Assembly (NCBI RefSeq): GCF_963082655.1 | Contig: NC_081552.1 | Location: 184,868,571-184,932,570, forward strand | DNA length: 64,000 nucleotides | Reading direction: 5' to 3' | Source of the DNA: Stomoxys calcitrans | Lineage: Eukaryota > Arthropoda > Insecta > Diptera > Muscidae | Shown: one piece after another, positions 41,146 to 53,123 of the stretch | Position numbering within the stretch: the stretch's first letter is position 1 | Layout: the number at the start of each line of letters is the position of its first letter | Translations under genes and position numbers: made by a program | Notes under the pieces: generated by a model | What the model was told of the DNA's origin: nothing | Seen by the model: the letters and a program-made list of their open reading frames with translations, nothing else | Database searches by the model: none

Positions 41146-41945
41146 AGAGATTCTGCTAAAAACTTATACAAATTAAATTTAGTTGAAGGACAGAATTTCA
41201 TTCAACATATCAAACGTCTGTCAAACTAGCAAAAATTAAAGCTAGGAACCGAACAAGGATGATTGAGAGACCGGTTTATATAGGAGCAATAACAGGTTAC
41301 AAACTGATTTGGATCGTATTAGTTACAGTTGTTGGAAGTCGTAACACAACACTATGTGCAAAATTTCAGTAAAATCGGATAAAAATTGAGGCTTCCAGGG
41401 GCTCAAGAAGTCAAATCGGAAGATCGGTTTATATTGGAGCTATATCATATTATATACCGATTTGGACAGTACTTGACGCAGTTGTTGGAAGTCATAATAG
41501 AACACTATGTGGAAAATTTCAGCCAAATCGGTGGAAAATTGCTGCTTCCAGGGGCTCAAGAAGTCAAATCGGGAGATCGGTTTATATGGGAGCTCTATCA
41601 TGTTATAGACCGTTTGGGACCGCACGTGGCACAGTTATTGGAAGTGATAACAGAACACTACATGCAAAAGTTTAGCTAAATCGGAAAAAATTGCGGCTTT
41701 CGGGGGCTCAAGGTGATCGGTTTATATGGCAGCTATATCAGGTTATAGACCGTTTTGGATCGCACGTGGCACTATTGTTGGAAGTGATAACAGAACACTA
41801 CATGCACAATTTCAGCCAAATCGGACACACATTGCGGTTCCAGGGGCTGAAGAAATCGGGAGATCGGTTTATATGGGAGCTACATCTAAATCTGAACCGA
41901 TATAGCCCATCTGCAAACCAAAACGACCTACATCACGATCTCCAT
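41146..41945 (-). repeat. DINE-1-like array
   Basis: Begins GATTCTGCTAAAAACTTATACAAATTAAATTTAGTTGAAGG, then four to five units with GGGGCTCAAGAAGTCAAATCGG and AGATCGGTTTATATGGGAGC. Both termini are missing. Its orientation is opposite to the fragment on its left. Confidence 0.8.
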
Positions 41946-42690
41946 ACATGGCATAGCAATTTGCGTTAAAGTCAAAAATAGAAACAAGGTCCTCAAGTAC
42001 TTGGGGTGCAGACAAAGAAACCTTATGGACCACGTATAAAACAATTGGCCGGTCTGTGGTAAGTTGTGCAGCGCCAGTGTGGTCTCGTCCAGTTTGTGAC
42101 ACGCAGTAGAATTATATTCAGATCTGTCAGAATGCCGCCCTCCGAACTGCAACGGGCTGTCTTCTCAGTTCTCATGTGGACCACCTCCATCAGGAGACAA
42201 AGATCCTACCAGTGCAAAGACATAACTACATGTTTTCTAAGCAATGCCTTTTGAGCTGTTATCGCAGAGACCAACCAAATCATCATCTTGTGGATAGATA
42301 TCCACCGCCCAGAAGCCTTAAGGTAGATCTACATGATCCAGAGCATGAGGTTCAGCGCTACAAGAGAGAACCTCTAGATCAAGCGGTATATCAAGCAGGT
42401 CTAGACAACATTCATGCAGACACGGTAGCAGATGCGGTAAATGGCTTCCGGGAGTGTAGTGCTAGGAGAACGACCGCCTCCCATTGCACCTGAAGAAATT
42501 GACCTTTCCCGGCAAACCAGAGTAGTTCTGGCTCAATTACGTTCCGGCAGATGCAGCCGCCTCAACTCCTACAGAGCAAGGATTGATGCCGATGTGCAAA
42601 ATGTATGTCTCGATTGTAACTAGGGACCAAACGATAGACGTCACCTGTTTAACTGCCCGGCTAGACCCACTCGACTCAGACCCTCAGACA
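41946..42690 (+). pseudogene. Jockey-like LINE C-terminal remnant
   Basis: Across three frames it reads ALRTATGCLLSS-like sequence, VDHLHQETKILPVQRHNYMF, CYRRDQPNHHLVDRYPPPRS, YQAGLDNIHADTVADAVNGF, VVLGERPPPIAPEEIDLSRQ, LAQLRSGRCSRLNSYRARID and a terminal C..C...H.F.C knuckle (VCLDCN, RRHLFNCPA). This string of motifs is characteristic of the C-terminus of jockey-type LINEs, often annotated in flies as RNA-directed DNA polymerase from mobile element jockey. Small indels break it. The RT core is missing. Confidence 0.8.
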
Positions 42691-42959
42691 TACACATAAG
42701 CCAGTAATCGGCTTGCTGTGCGGTCTTAATACTAAAAGTAACCTCGAAAAAAGGCTGGTATTCTCAGATCCGGATCTTTCGACAGGATTTTCGTCGTTCT
42801 ACTGATCGTTCCACAGTGTTAAATGCGAGGTGCTCGCCCACGCTCTTAACTGTCCAAGATCACTCCTAAATATTTGACTTTGTCATCGATCTAATTCGTT
42901 CTGTTGAGCGAACGTGTTGCATCAAATTGGCCCACCTCCGTCTTCCTTGTGAACAGACA
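42691..42959 (-). pseudogene. L1f LINE fragment, internally deleted
   Basis: It starts with the L1f 3' UTR (CACATAAGCCAGTAATCGGCTT) then jumps to RT/thumb sequence (FTRKTEVGQFDATR-like and a VKYLGVILD-type block) next to the SINE. Confidence 0.65.
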
Positions 42960-43190
42960 GTCCGATTCAGGTTTAAGATCAATGATAAGGGGTCTCCTTT
43001 TTATACCCGAAAGGGGTACCGCAGTGCGACACCTCTTTAGAGAGAAGTTTTTTCATAGCATTGTTCCTCACAAATGTTGCCTGCATTAGGAGGGAAAAAC
43101 CACCGCTGAAAATTTTTTCTGATGGTCTCGCCAGGATTCGAACCCAGGCTTTCAGCGACATGATAACCTCTGCGCTACGTTGGCCTCCGT
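42960..43190 (-). mobile_element. tRNA-derived SINE, best-preserved promoter
   Basis: On the minus strand the A box TAGCGCAGAGG is at 43167-43177 and the B box GGTTCGAATCC at 43134-43144, 22 bp apart, a little closer than in a tRNA gene because the head has a ~10-bp deletion. Both match pol III consensus. The body continues GAGACCATCAGAAAAAATTT, AGAGGTGTCGCACTGCGGTA and CTTATCATTGATCTTAAACC. It separates two L1f pieces. Confidence 0.9.
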
Positions 43191-43224
43191 AATGTAAGTA
43201 TGATGGTTTAATGTCGGTTGACTT

Positions 43225-44490
43225 TATACAGTTAGATAAGGTTGAAAAGAGGGTGCGGATACCAATCCGTCCCAAGCCACTATGGACATACACATAAGCC
43301 AGCAACCGGCTCGTTGGTTACTGGCTTACTAAAAGTAACCTCGAAAAAAGGGTCGTCTTCTCAGATCCGGATCTCTCAACAAGATTTTCGTCGTCGTACC
43401 GACCACTGTATTAAATGCGCGGTGCCCGCCCATGCTCTTAACGCGGATTGCGTCGCCTCCAAAGGCTTCGGATTAACTGAGTTTGTTGACGGCAGTCCTC
43501 TGGCCTTTACTGCCACATCGGCTGCCCTTTCATTGCCTCTTACTATGCAGATCTTACTCAACAATGCAGATCTTACCATACTCAGATAAAGCTTTAATCT
43601 CCTTCTTACATAATGACCTTACCGTCCTGGTTATTAGTGCCCTGATGCCAGTTTACTGTCCGTAAAATTGTTCACACTCAACGTCCTCGGGTTAACACCA
43701 CACCACTTCATGCATTCCGTGATCGCAGGCGAAGGCCTGCAGCATCATATTAGGGTTAGGCAGTCGAAAACAGATCTCGGTACCCGGGATCTCAATGAAG
43801 ACCTTTAGGCTCACTCTGTCCTCTAGAGATTTGATCCATCTGTGAAGCACGAACTTCCAGACGGCAGTACTAGGGTTCCGTCAATCTAAGACTGTACCGC
43901 AGCCAGCAGTTACTCGCACTCGACCTCAAGGTTCATCTCAGGTGTCCGATCGGAAACTTCTTCTCTTCCTTTCAGTTTTCCTCTCGTCACCTCGATTATA
44001 CCGCGATGGTATGAACTGCTCCGATCCTCAATCCATTCTCCCATCGCCTTAAGTCTCATAGCCGCAGTGGCTGCCTCCTACTTAATCTGCAAGTGTAAAG
44101 GTCTGATTCTAGAATAGTCTCCAGCGCCATAGTAGGCGTGGCTCTCGTCACTACGCCTATGCCAAAACAGCATGTTCTGTGAACCGGTTGTATTATCTTT
44201 ACGCTGCACTTTTTTTCCATCGCAGTCCACCAAACAACAGAGGCTTAAGTAAGTACTGGTCTAATCATGCTCCTGTAGAGCCAGTGGACTATTCACGGAT
44301 TCAGGCCCCATTTTAAGCCTACGGCCTCAGGTGTAGACTGAGCCCAAAATCTGTGAATTTCCTATCCAAGATCACTCTTAAGTATATGATCTTGGACAGC
44401 TATCTAAATAGTTCTGTTGAGGGAACGTGGTGCATCAAATTGGCCCACCTTCGTCTGCCTTGTGAACAGGCCGATTTCGGTCTACCCTGG
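43225..44490 (-). pseudogene. L1f LINE copy D (thumb to 3' end)
   Basis: On the minus strand: thumb, VVWWTAMEKKCSVKI-like, RNase H blocks and a 3' UTR that finishes TGGACATAC..TTGGGACGGATTGGTATCCGCACCC. GNERAADVAVKARGLPSTNS lies in the longest remaining frame. The stretch near 43735 (GCGAAGGCCTGCAGCATCAT) is an inserted or rearranged bit within the RNase H region. Numerous stops. Confidence 0.8.
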
Positions 44491-45190
44491 GTTCCGTCAT
44501 TTAATCATGCAATCATTTTCTGGTTGTGGATTTAATTTATGAGTACATACATTTATCGGTATTATTCATGTGTATGCACATGGATGGTATTTGCTGACAG
44601 ATACCAAATGTCAATTGCTGTGATTTCCCCCAGATTTAATAATCATAAAGAATTAATTCTAACAGCAATTCCACGATCATAATTCATTGGGCATTTGTTA
44701 ATAATTTTCCATAGATTCCAAATTAATTGTGATAAGGTTTCGCTTTGCATTAAGGCCGCCATAAATCGTAGATTATTCAGGAGTTGTTTTCTAATTCCTA
44801 TGCCACTACCGACAACGACAACCGACAGTATTGGTATCAAATTTATGTGGGGTATTCACATTTAATATCTCTGAACTTTTGTGTCCATGCTTGGGAAATT
44901 GGGATGTATTCGTTTATTGATTAATAATTGTTTTAATTATAATTGGAAATTCGAAAACAGATTTGGGTATTTGCTTCTTATTAATTCAGTGACTACGATA
45001 AAGCAAAGGGTTCTAATTAATTTATTATTGATGATAATTTCGTAAATTCTTTGGGCTTTATCGCAACTAAATAACGGCATAAAAATAATTAAATTTCATG
45101 TGCTACTACTAATTCATATCAGTATTTTAAGTTTTTGGGTAGTGATAAGCTAAAGGTGTTGTTTTTAAAACTTAATTGAAATTAAATTTA
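44491..45190. other. Unique AT-rich DNA, no gene
   Basis: No recognised coding or repeat sequence; rich in AATTA tracts. Confidence 0.5.
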
Positions 45191-46914
45191 AACAAGTAAA
45201 AAGGCGTTAAGTTCGGCCGGGCCAAACTTTCGTCAAAATCCGATGAAAAATACTTTATGCTCCATAGCAGCTATATTCAAAAATGATCCGATTTGGACGA
45301 AATACTAATAAGTACAATTGTGAATAACAAAATATTGATCTTTTAAGTAGCTATACCGATCTGAACCATATACGACATGGATGTCGAAAAGCCTAACATA
45401 AGTCACTGTGTTAAATTCCAGTGAAATCGGATTATAAATGCACCTTTTGTGGGGCAAAGACTTTAAGTCGAGAAAAAATGTCAAAGAGCCTAACACAACT
45501 CCCTGTCCCAAATTTCGGCGAAATCGGACAATAAATGCGCCTTTTATGGCCCCAAAACCTTAAATCGAGAGTTCGGTCAATATAGCAGCTATATCCAAAT
45601 CTAGACCGATCTAGGCCAAATTAAAGAAGGATACCGTATGGCCCTACACAACTCACTGTCCAAAATTTCAACAAAATCGGATAATAAATGGGGCTTTTAT
45701 GGGCCTAATACCCTAAATCGTCGGATCGGTCTATATGGCAAATCTGGACTGATTATCAAATTAAGGAAGGGCCTTAAACAACTTTCTGTCCCAAACTTCA
45801 GCAAAATCGGACAATAAATGCGCCTTTTATGGGCTCAAAACCTTAAATCGATAGATCGGTCTATATGGCAGCTATATTCAAATCAGGACCGATATGGGCC
45901 AATTTGATGAAGGATGTAGAAGGTCCTAACACAACTCACTGTACCAAATTTCGGCGAAATCGGACAATAAATGCGCCTTTTGTGGGGCCAAGACTGTAAG
46001 TCGAGATTTCGGTCTATATAGCAGGTATATCCAAAATCTGGACTGTTTGGGGCCATGTTGCAGAAAAATGTCGAATAGCCTATCACAACTCTCTGTCCCG
46101 GGTTTCTGCGAAATCGGACAATAAATGCGCCTTTTATGGCCCCAAAAACCTTAAATCGAGAGATCGGTCTATATGGCAGCTATATTCACATCAGGACCGA
46201 TATGGGCCAAATTGAAAAAGGATGTAGAAGGTCCTAACACAACTCACTGTCCCAAATTCGGCGACATCGGACAATAAATGCCAAATGCCAAAAACGCCTT
46301 TTATGGACTCAAAACCTCAAATCGAGAGTTCGGTCTATATGGTAGTTATATCCAAATCTAGCCCGATCTAGGCCAAATTAAAGAAGGATACTGTGTGGTG
46401 AAACACAACTCACTGTCCCAAATTTTGGCAAAATCGGATAATAAATGTGGCTTTTATGGGCCTAATACCCTAAATCGGCGGATCGGTCTATATGGCAGCT
46501 ATATCCAAATCTGGACTGATTAGCGCCGAATTAAGGAAGAATGCCAAAGGACCTGTCTCAAATTTCAGCAAAATCGGATAATACATGTGGCTTTTATTGG
46601 CCTAATACCCTAAATCGGCGGATCGGTCTATATGGGGGCTATATCAAGATATAGTCCGATATAGCCCATCTTCGCACTTAACCTGCTTATGGACAAAAAA
46701 ATAATCTGTGCAAAATTTCAGCTCAACATCTCTATTTTTTAAGACTTAAGCGTGATTTCAACAGGCAGACGGACGGACATGGCTAGATCGTCTTAGATTT
46801 TTACGCTGATCGAGAATATATATACATTATAGGGTCGGAAATGGATATTTCGATGTGTTGCAAACGGAATGACAAAATGAATATACCCCCATCCTTCGGT
46901 GGTAGGTATAAAAA
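45191..46914 (-). mobile_element. DINE-1-like element, subfamily B, complete and long
   Basis: Hairpin end AACAAGTAAAAAGGCGTTAAG with TTCGGCCGGGCCAAA; far end CGACGGACAT-type block, GGATATTTCGATGTGTTGCA and TACCCCCATCCTTCGGTGGTAGGTATAAAA. It has about nine units of ~150 bp, each with GGTCTATATGGCAGCTATATCC and CCTTTTATGG.C.CAAAACCTTAAATCGAGAG. The inverted repeat next to the hairpin (ATACCCACC) is deleted. Confidence 0.9.
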
Positions 46915-47080
46915 AGGCATAACAGGTTTAAGTCGATATAGATGGAGTTAAATAACTTAAACCCTAACTCAAACCGCTTTTGTAAGCTTTGGGAAGTGGA
47001 CTTGTATTTGAGGCTGTTCCCGTTTGTAGGTAGGTACTATGCAGAAGTTATTCTGGTGTTTTTCTAGTCGGATTATAATA
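46915..47080. other. Short spacer
   Basis: Nothing recognised between two DINE-1-like elements. Confidence 0.4.
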
Positions 47081-48062
47081 ACCAAGTAAAAGCGGCCGGG
47101 CCGAATCTTATATACCCTCCACCATGTATCGAATTTGTCGAGTTCTTTTCTCGGTATCTCGTTTTAGGCCTCCAAAGGATAAAAGAAAAGAATTGCTATG
47201 CTATTGGAGATATATCTTATATCCGATTCGGACCATAATTAAAATTAATGTTGGAGACCATAGCAGAAGTCATTGTCTAAAATGTCAGCCAATTCGAATA
47301 AGCATTGCGCCCTTATTGGGTTCAAGAAGTAAAATATTGAGTTTGGTTTATATGGGAGCCGGATCAGGCTATGGAGCGATTCGTACCATATCTCATACGT
47401 AAATTGAAGGTCAAGCCGTTGTACAAAATTTCAGTCAAGTCGGATAAGAACTGCGGCCTCTAATGGCTATAGAAGTCAAGATCCTAGATCGGTTTATATG
47501 ACAGCAATATCAGGTTATGGACCGATTTGAACCATACATTTCACAGTTATTGAAAGTCATAACAAAACACTTCATGCAAAACTTCAGCCAAATCGGATAA
47601 GAATTGCGACATATAGAGGCTCAAGAAGTCAAGACCCCAGATAGGTTTATACGACAGCTATAGCAGGTTATGGACCGATATCAACCATTCTTTTCACAGT
47701 TGTTGGAAATCATAACAAAACTCCTCATGCTAAATTTCAGCTAAATGGGATAAAAATTGCTCGTTCTAGTGGCGCAAGAAGTCAATATCCAAGATCGGTT
47801 TATATGACAGCTATATCAAAACATGGACCGCTATGGCCTATTTACAATCCCAACCGACCTACACCAATAAGAAGTATTTGAGTATAATTTTGAGCGGCTA
47901 GCTTTGCTCCTTCGTAAGTTAGCATGATTTCGACAGACAGACGGACATGGCTAGATCGATTTATAATGTCATGACGATCAAGAATATGTATACTTTATGG
48001 GACCTTAGATGAATATTTCGAGGAGTTACAAATGGAACGACGATTTTAGTATATCCCAATCC
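47081..48062 (-). mobile_element. DINE-1-like element, subfamily A
   Basis: AACCAAGTAAAAGC, a shortened hairpin (GCGGCCGGGCCGAA) and TATATACCCTCCACCATGTA open it; GACAGACAGACGGACATGG, TTTATGGGACCTTAGATGAA and TTTTAGTATATCCCAATCC close it. Four or five units lie between. Confidence 0.85.
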
Positions 48063-48179
48063 AATTCATAACATTAAATACCCACTACAATGGATATATT
48101 AATCATCCTTTTTATATTATAACTCCACAAAAACATCCATAGTTCTTTTTAAAGAGAACTTTCCCAAGAACTCTTACAC
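48063..48179. other. Short spacer
   Basis: AT-rich; nothing recognised. Confidence 0.4.
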
Positions 48180-48768
48180 AAATAACAGATTCAGCGAAAT
48201 CGGGCAATAAATCTCCTTAAGTCGAATAACGGGAGGCTTTAAGCAACTCACTATTTCAAATTGCAGCGAAATTGGATGATTGCGGTTTTTATGGGCTTCA
48301 GACCCTTAATCGGCAGATCGGTCCATATGACAGCTATATTCAAATATAGTCCGATCTGAACCACATTTGGGTCGGATGTCGGGAGGCTTAAAACAACTCA
48401 CTGCTTCCAATTTCAGCGAACCCGAGTAAAAAATGCAGCTTCTCTGGGCTTCAGACCTTTAATAGCAGATCGTCCAATATGGCAGCTATATCTATATATA
48501 ATCCGATCTAAGCTATATTTGGGTCGAATGTCAGATGGTTTAAAAAAAACTCACTGTTTAAATTTCAGCAAAATCGGGTAAAAAATACAGCTTTTATGGG
48601 TTTCAGACCATTTATCGGCAGATCGGTCTATATCTAAATATTACCCAACTTGCAACATATTTGGAACGGATGTCTAGAGGCTTACAACAATGGGTAATAA
48701 ATGCCGCCTTTATGGGTTCAAGACCCTTAACTGACCTTTCGGTCTATATGGCATCTAAAGCTAGATAA
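48180..48768 (-). repeat. DINE-1-like subfamily B array, ends missing
   Basis: Units with AACTCACTGTTTAAATTTCA, CAAAATCGGGTAAAAAATAC and TCGGCAGATCGGTCTATATG. It is cut by LINE L2f. Confidence 0.8.
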
Positions 48769-50150
48769 GATTAGGTTAGGTTTAAGTATCAGTCTACCAT
48801 CAGACTCACTTAGACGTTTTCGTCCATTATGATACCACAGGAACAGAAAAAAGAGGGTGCCTTCTAGTTCCTACCGTTTAACCAACCAACCGCTTTAAAA
48901 AGCCCAATAACTTGCGAATGTTCACATCCGTTATCTCAGACAGGTTCTCAAAGAAATGAGAACCTAAAGTAGAACTCCTTCTGACTACTAGTGCGAGACA
49001 CCCACACAGAAGGTGTTCTACAGTCTCTTCTTCCTCGATTTCCCCATATTTTCTGCAAAATTCATTCCTGGAAACCTTTAGACTGTCAGCATGATTTCTG
49101 ATTAGACAGTGACCTGTCATGACGGACACAATGACTGAGACGTCTGTTCTAGCCAATGACTGCAAAGCGGGAGACCTCTTTGAGTATAGATTAGGCCACA
49201 TAGTTTTGGAATGCTCACAGTCCCCTCTTTGTGACCACCTATCATTCGTTTCCTTCGGGCCTGGTCCTCAAAACATAGCTTACATCTTGCTATAGGCATA
49301 CCCACATATTACAGTAGCTCCGGAATGTGAAGAGTAGTTCCTAATCTCGCAAGCTCGTCCACTTTACAATTCCCTGGGATATCTCTGTGGCCCGGCATCC
49401 AGAACAGGTGAATTTTGAACTGTTCAGCCATCTCGTTGAGAGATCTGCGACAGTCGAGGGCGGCTTTTGTGTTCAGAAATACGTTCTCCAGGGATTTAAT
49501 GGCTGCCTGGCCGTCTGAGAAGATAATTATGTCAATCGTCTTGTTGACATTATGTCTTAACCATTCCACCACTTTCTTAATTGCAAGAATCTCCGCTTGA
49601 TACACACTGCAGCGATCGGTTAACCTTTTCGATATGACCAGATCTAGATCTTAAGAATACAACCCAAAGCGCACCTGTTTGTGTAGTTTGGAACCATCCG
49701 TATAGAAGAAGTTTATGTAACTTTTGTTGCCTATTTGGCTAAAATCGGCTCTATTAGGAATAGAAGTACATTACTTTTTATCAAAAAGCGGCTCTGGTAG
49801 TGTGTAATGCACACTACCTGGAACATCGGGCATTGTATCAAGGATAACACAGAGTCCACATGATCAAAAAGAAAGCTCCATCAACCATCAGTGGTCGCTG
49901 CAATTTGGGTAGCCACAATGTCCAGAGCCTCTAGATGTAGCATTAAATTCAGTGCATCAGATGGTGTCGTACTCAGACTTTTGAATTGCCGTCCACCAGA
50001 CCACAACACCATATAGCATTATAAGTCTGACAACTGCAGTATATACCCAATGCATGACACGGGGTCTTAACCCCCAACTTTTGCCAATGGCCTTTCCCAA
50101 AATGTTGAATTTAAAGTACAATTTCCTATCCAGCAAAACATCCGATTTGG
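48769..50150 (-). pseudogene. LINE family L2f copy (thumb, RNase H, knuckle, 3' UTR)
   Basis: On the minus strand: VLLDRKLYFKFNI, GKSWGLRPRVMHWVYTAVVR, VVWWTAIQKS; the RNase H domain with YQAEILAIKKVVEWLR, IIIFSDGQAAIKSLE and HLFWMPGHRDIPGNCKVDEL; then LARLGTTLHIPELL, and the knuckle CRKYGEIEEEETVEHLLCGC with FFENLSEI. The first RNase H Asp block lies in a degraded stretch. The 3' UTR ends AAACCTAACCTAATC. It shares architecture and much sequence with 28.9-29.75 kb. Several stops, so inactive. Confidence 0.85.
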
Positions 50151-50845
50151 CTGAAAATTCGAACAAGGTTTTGTGTTATGGCTTAGAATATCCACGTTAA
50201 GTATGATCTGAAACGGTCTATAAACAGATATAGCCCAAACATATTCCGATCCCCGGATTTGACTCCTTGAGCCCTTAGAAGCCTACATTTTCATCCGATT
50301 TGGCTGAAATTTGGCACAAAGACTTGTGTTGTAACTTTCAATTTCCATGCTAAGTATGGTCCGAATAGTTCCTTAAACAGATATAGCCCCCATATAAACG
50401 GATCCCCCATTTGATTTCTGGAGACCCTAAAAGCCTCAATTTTCATCCGATTTGGCTAAAATTTGGAACAAAGAGTTGACTTATGACTTCCAACATCCAT
50501 GACAAGTATGATCCGAATCGGTCTTTAAACAGATATAGCCCCCATATAAACCGATCCCTGGTTTTGACTTCTTCAGCCCTTAGATGCCTAAGTTTTTATT
50601 TCATTTGGCTGAAAATTGGATCAAACCCTATCTTATGACATACAACATCAGTGTCAAGTTTTATCCGAATCACCTGTGTACCGATATCCCAAAAACTCTA
50701 TTTACCGATATACCGATATGACTTCTTGAGACCAAAATAATTGTAATACAAACTCAGTCAATAAGGGTACATTTATAGCGGATGGTGATGGCTACCGAAG
50801 ATTCGGCCCGGTCGAACTTAGCACGCTTTCACTTGTTCTTTCTGA
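50151..50845 (+). repeat. DINE-1-like array with hairpin end
   Basis: Units with CATCCGATTTGGCTGAAATTTGG and GATATAGCCCCCATATAAAC; the right end reads GAAGATTCGGCCCGGTCGAA and CTTAGCACGCTTTCACTTGTT. The left end is missing and borders the LINE. Confidence 0.85.
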
Positions 50846-50985
50846 TATCTAAATAGGGCCTATCTGGATCATAATTACTTCAGGTGTCGAGAGGCCTCAT
50901 ACACAGTTTTAAATTTCAGTGCAATCGGGCCATAAATTAACTTTTTAAGGGATTAAGACCAGAGATGTGCAGGTGATTGATTTGT
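50846..50985. repeat. Degraded DINE-1-like subfamily B fragment
   Basis: AATTTCAGTGCAATCGGGCC and GGTGTCGAGAGGC resemble subfamily B units. Terminal sequences are absent. Confidence 0.5.
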
Positions 50986-51300
50986 CACCCATGCCACCGT
51001 AGCGCAGAAGTGCATGTCCGCCTATGACGCTGAATGCCTGGGATCGAATCCTTGCGAATCGATCAGAAAAAAATTTCAGCGGTGGTTTTCCCCCCTAATG
51101 CTGGCGACATTTGTGAGGAACTATGTAAAAACTTCTCTCCCAAGAGGTGTTGCACTGCGGCACGCCGTTCGGACTCGGCTATAAAAAGGAGGACCCTTAT
51201 CATTGAGCTTAAACTTGAATCGGACTGCGCTCATTGATATGTGAGAAATTTGCACCTGTTCCTTAGTGGAATGTTCATGGGCAAAATTTGCATTTTGCTC
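50986..51300 (+). mobile_element. tRNA-derived SINE, near full length
   Basis: CATGCCACCGTAGCGCAGAAG holds the A box (51000-51010) and GGGATCGAATCCTTGCG the B box (51041-51051), 30 bp apart, which is tRNA-like spacing. The body is complete: CAGCGGTGGTTTTCCCCCCTAATGC, AGAGGTGTTGCACTGCGGCACGCC, CGGCTATAAAAAGGAGGACC, CTTATCATTGAGCTTAAAC, CTCATTGATATGTGAGAAAT, and TTCATGGGCAAAATTTGCAT. This is the best overall family reference. Confidence 0.92.
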
Positions 51301-51457
51301 ACGTGCAAAGGGTGAGCAAGGGGATGTTGGAAGCCAAGCAACGGATCTGAACGGTTTTGATTCAGCAAAACCCACACTTATCTTGCTCTTCTTTCATCTC
51401 AAATGTGGACACAAACCTCCCCGCGGTGTCACCTATGTGCCACGAGTTCACCTTTAG
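51301..51457. other. Short unassigned stretch
   Basis: Nothing recognised. Confidence 0.4.
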
Positions 51458-51570
51458 AACGGGGCGAACATAGATTCGGATCATTACCTTGTTGCAGCAA
51501 ACGTTCGCACAAGTCCAAGTGTGGGCAGAAAAATACGATCTGACACTGCACGGTAGCTAGACAACGGGTC
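51458..51570 (+). pseudogene. RTE endonuclease fragment
   Basis: GANIDSDHYLVAANVRTS..RKIRSDTAR is the SDH block of the RTE endonuclease seen in copies A and C, with a stop in place of the next residue (TAG). Confidence 0.75.
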
Positions 51571-52200
51571 CCTAGCATAGCGTAGGAAATTCCATCCGGA
51601 CCTGCTTCAGACTTGCTTGCCGTTTCTGGACTTCAAAAATTCCAAAAACTCCTCATAACTGAAAAAAGCCTCGTCGCCGGATCCAGGGATAGCGGTGTGA
51701 TGGTGAAACTAGGTGACGGGGGATACCCTACCACAGGGTCCTGTAGAGGGAACACTGCAACAGCCGTCATGCGTTGAAGGAACTCCATATTCTGAGCCTC
51801 ATCTCACGAGCTGCGTGGGTTCTTGGGCATCTTGTACTTGCAAACGTTCTTTAATGTGGGAGAGGCCAGCCGAAGCTTTCTCATCAATAAGTTTCCGGAA
51901 ATTATTTCTCATGGGGGTCCTGACGTAGGTGGTGGAAGTCCTGTCGGTCTCTTCGAGCTCGGTGCCATTGTGTATGTAATATTTGTGCCATGCCACCGTC
52001 CTAAGCCTAAACAGCCTAGAAGCCTCTGAATTCCACCACACCTTCGGCACATATCGATTCTCCGGTTGTACGTTAACTGTGTTGTTCTTAACTATAACTC
52101 CAACCTGCCTCAATGTCGCCACCTATATCCATTGCTGCTATATCCCACAGAAACCATCATCGTGTTCCGATGATGGTTGCTACTAGTCAGGGCCCTAATT
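51571..52200 (-). pseudogene. LINE EN-RT linker and RT start, inserted in RTE debris
   Basis: The minus strand reads YVPKVWWNSEASRLFRLRTV, AWHKYYIHNG, FRKLIDEKASAGLSHIKERL and, after a shift, AGPDGISYAMLGT, the first RT block. WWN.E...L...R..AWHKY is the usual linker motif of R1/jockey-group LINEs. It ends just beside the RTE fragment. No later RT motifs remain. Confidence 0.7.
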
Positions 52201-52404
52201 CTGGATGTGAAATCGACTAATACGATCGAGTTTCAAATTTTTTGGATTATGGCATCCGTTATCGATTAATACTTATCCAAATTTCGAATAGAAATGAGTT
52301 GTTGTCCGCAGCAATTTACCTATGAAAAATAACCAATTTTCGCTTATTTTCAAGAAATTAGGCAAAAAATAGGAAATCAAAGAAAGCACTCCCTTTTCTG
52401 ATAG
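52201..52404. other. Short AT-rich stretch
   Basis: Nothing recognised. Confidence 0.4.
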
Positions 52405-52975
52405 TATACCAGTGCAATGGCGAACCATTGTCCACTCCATGGAAAGAGGAGTGCCAAAAAGCTACTGAAGGAAAGAATTCGGCATACAGGGTAACATTAC
52501 AGTTAGTAGCAAAGCACCAGGCGAAAGAGAGGTATCGACAGAAAAGCAGAGAGGAAGAACTTATCTTCCGCAGGAAGAAGATGGAAATGGAAAGACGTGA
52601 GTGTGAGTGAAATTAGATGTTCAGGACCCAGAATTAAGTCCGCGAATTCTACCAAAGAACTAAACATCGCACTGATGGCTTTGGTACAGACACATCCTCC
52701 TGCAGGGACACATGGGCGAAACGAGGTCCACATAGCAGTTATCCAGCTGAAAAACAATAAGACAGCAAGAGCCAATTGGACTGGAGAAGAACGCATTGCC
52801 GTTGATTGGAACCTCAGCATACTATATCCTGTACACAAAAAGAAGACAGAATGTGCCAACTACAGAGGAATAAGGAATTGCCTAGTGACACGATTGAGGA
52901 ATATAGAAGCAGAAACAGATGGGTTGTTCGGAAAACTATTTAAAACCGAAGGCGACACATCATGATAAGGCATAT
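52405..52975 (+). pseudogene. Diverged RTE-like fragment
   Basis: WRTIVHSME.., PWKEECQKATEGKNSAYRVT, ERYRQKSREEELIFRRKKME, FGTDTSSCRD, NEVHIAVIQLKNNKTARA, VDWNLSILYPVHKKKTECAN and YRGIR follow the order of copy A with more substitutions and deletions. It ends at a (TA)n array. Confidence 0.8.
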
Positions 52976-53029
52976 TGTCTCAGATACCAAGGAATACATT
53001 TTTATATCAGCTTTTTACTATACTTTTAT

Positions 53030-53031
<2 letters not shown>

Positions 53032-53122
<91 letters not shown>

Positions 53123-53123
53123 C
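53032..53123. repeat. (TA)n microsatellite
   Basis: About 45 TA units; the Ile-Tyr open frames across it are artefacts. Confidence 0.97.

Noticed and set aside
43134..43177. A and B boxes as a functional tRNA gene
   Set aside because: No acceptor or anticodon stem can be closed, and the sequence continues into the repeated SINE body.
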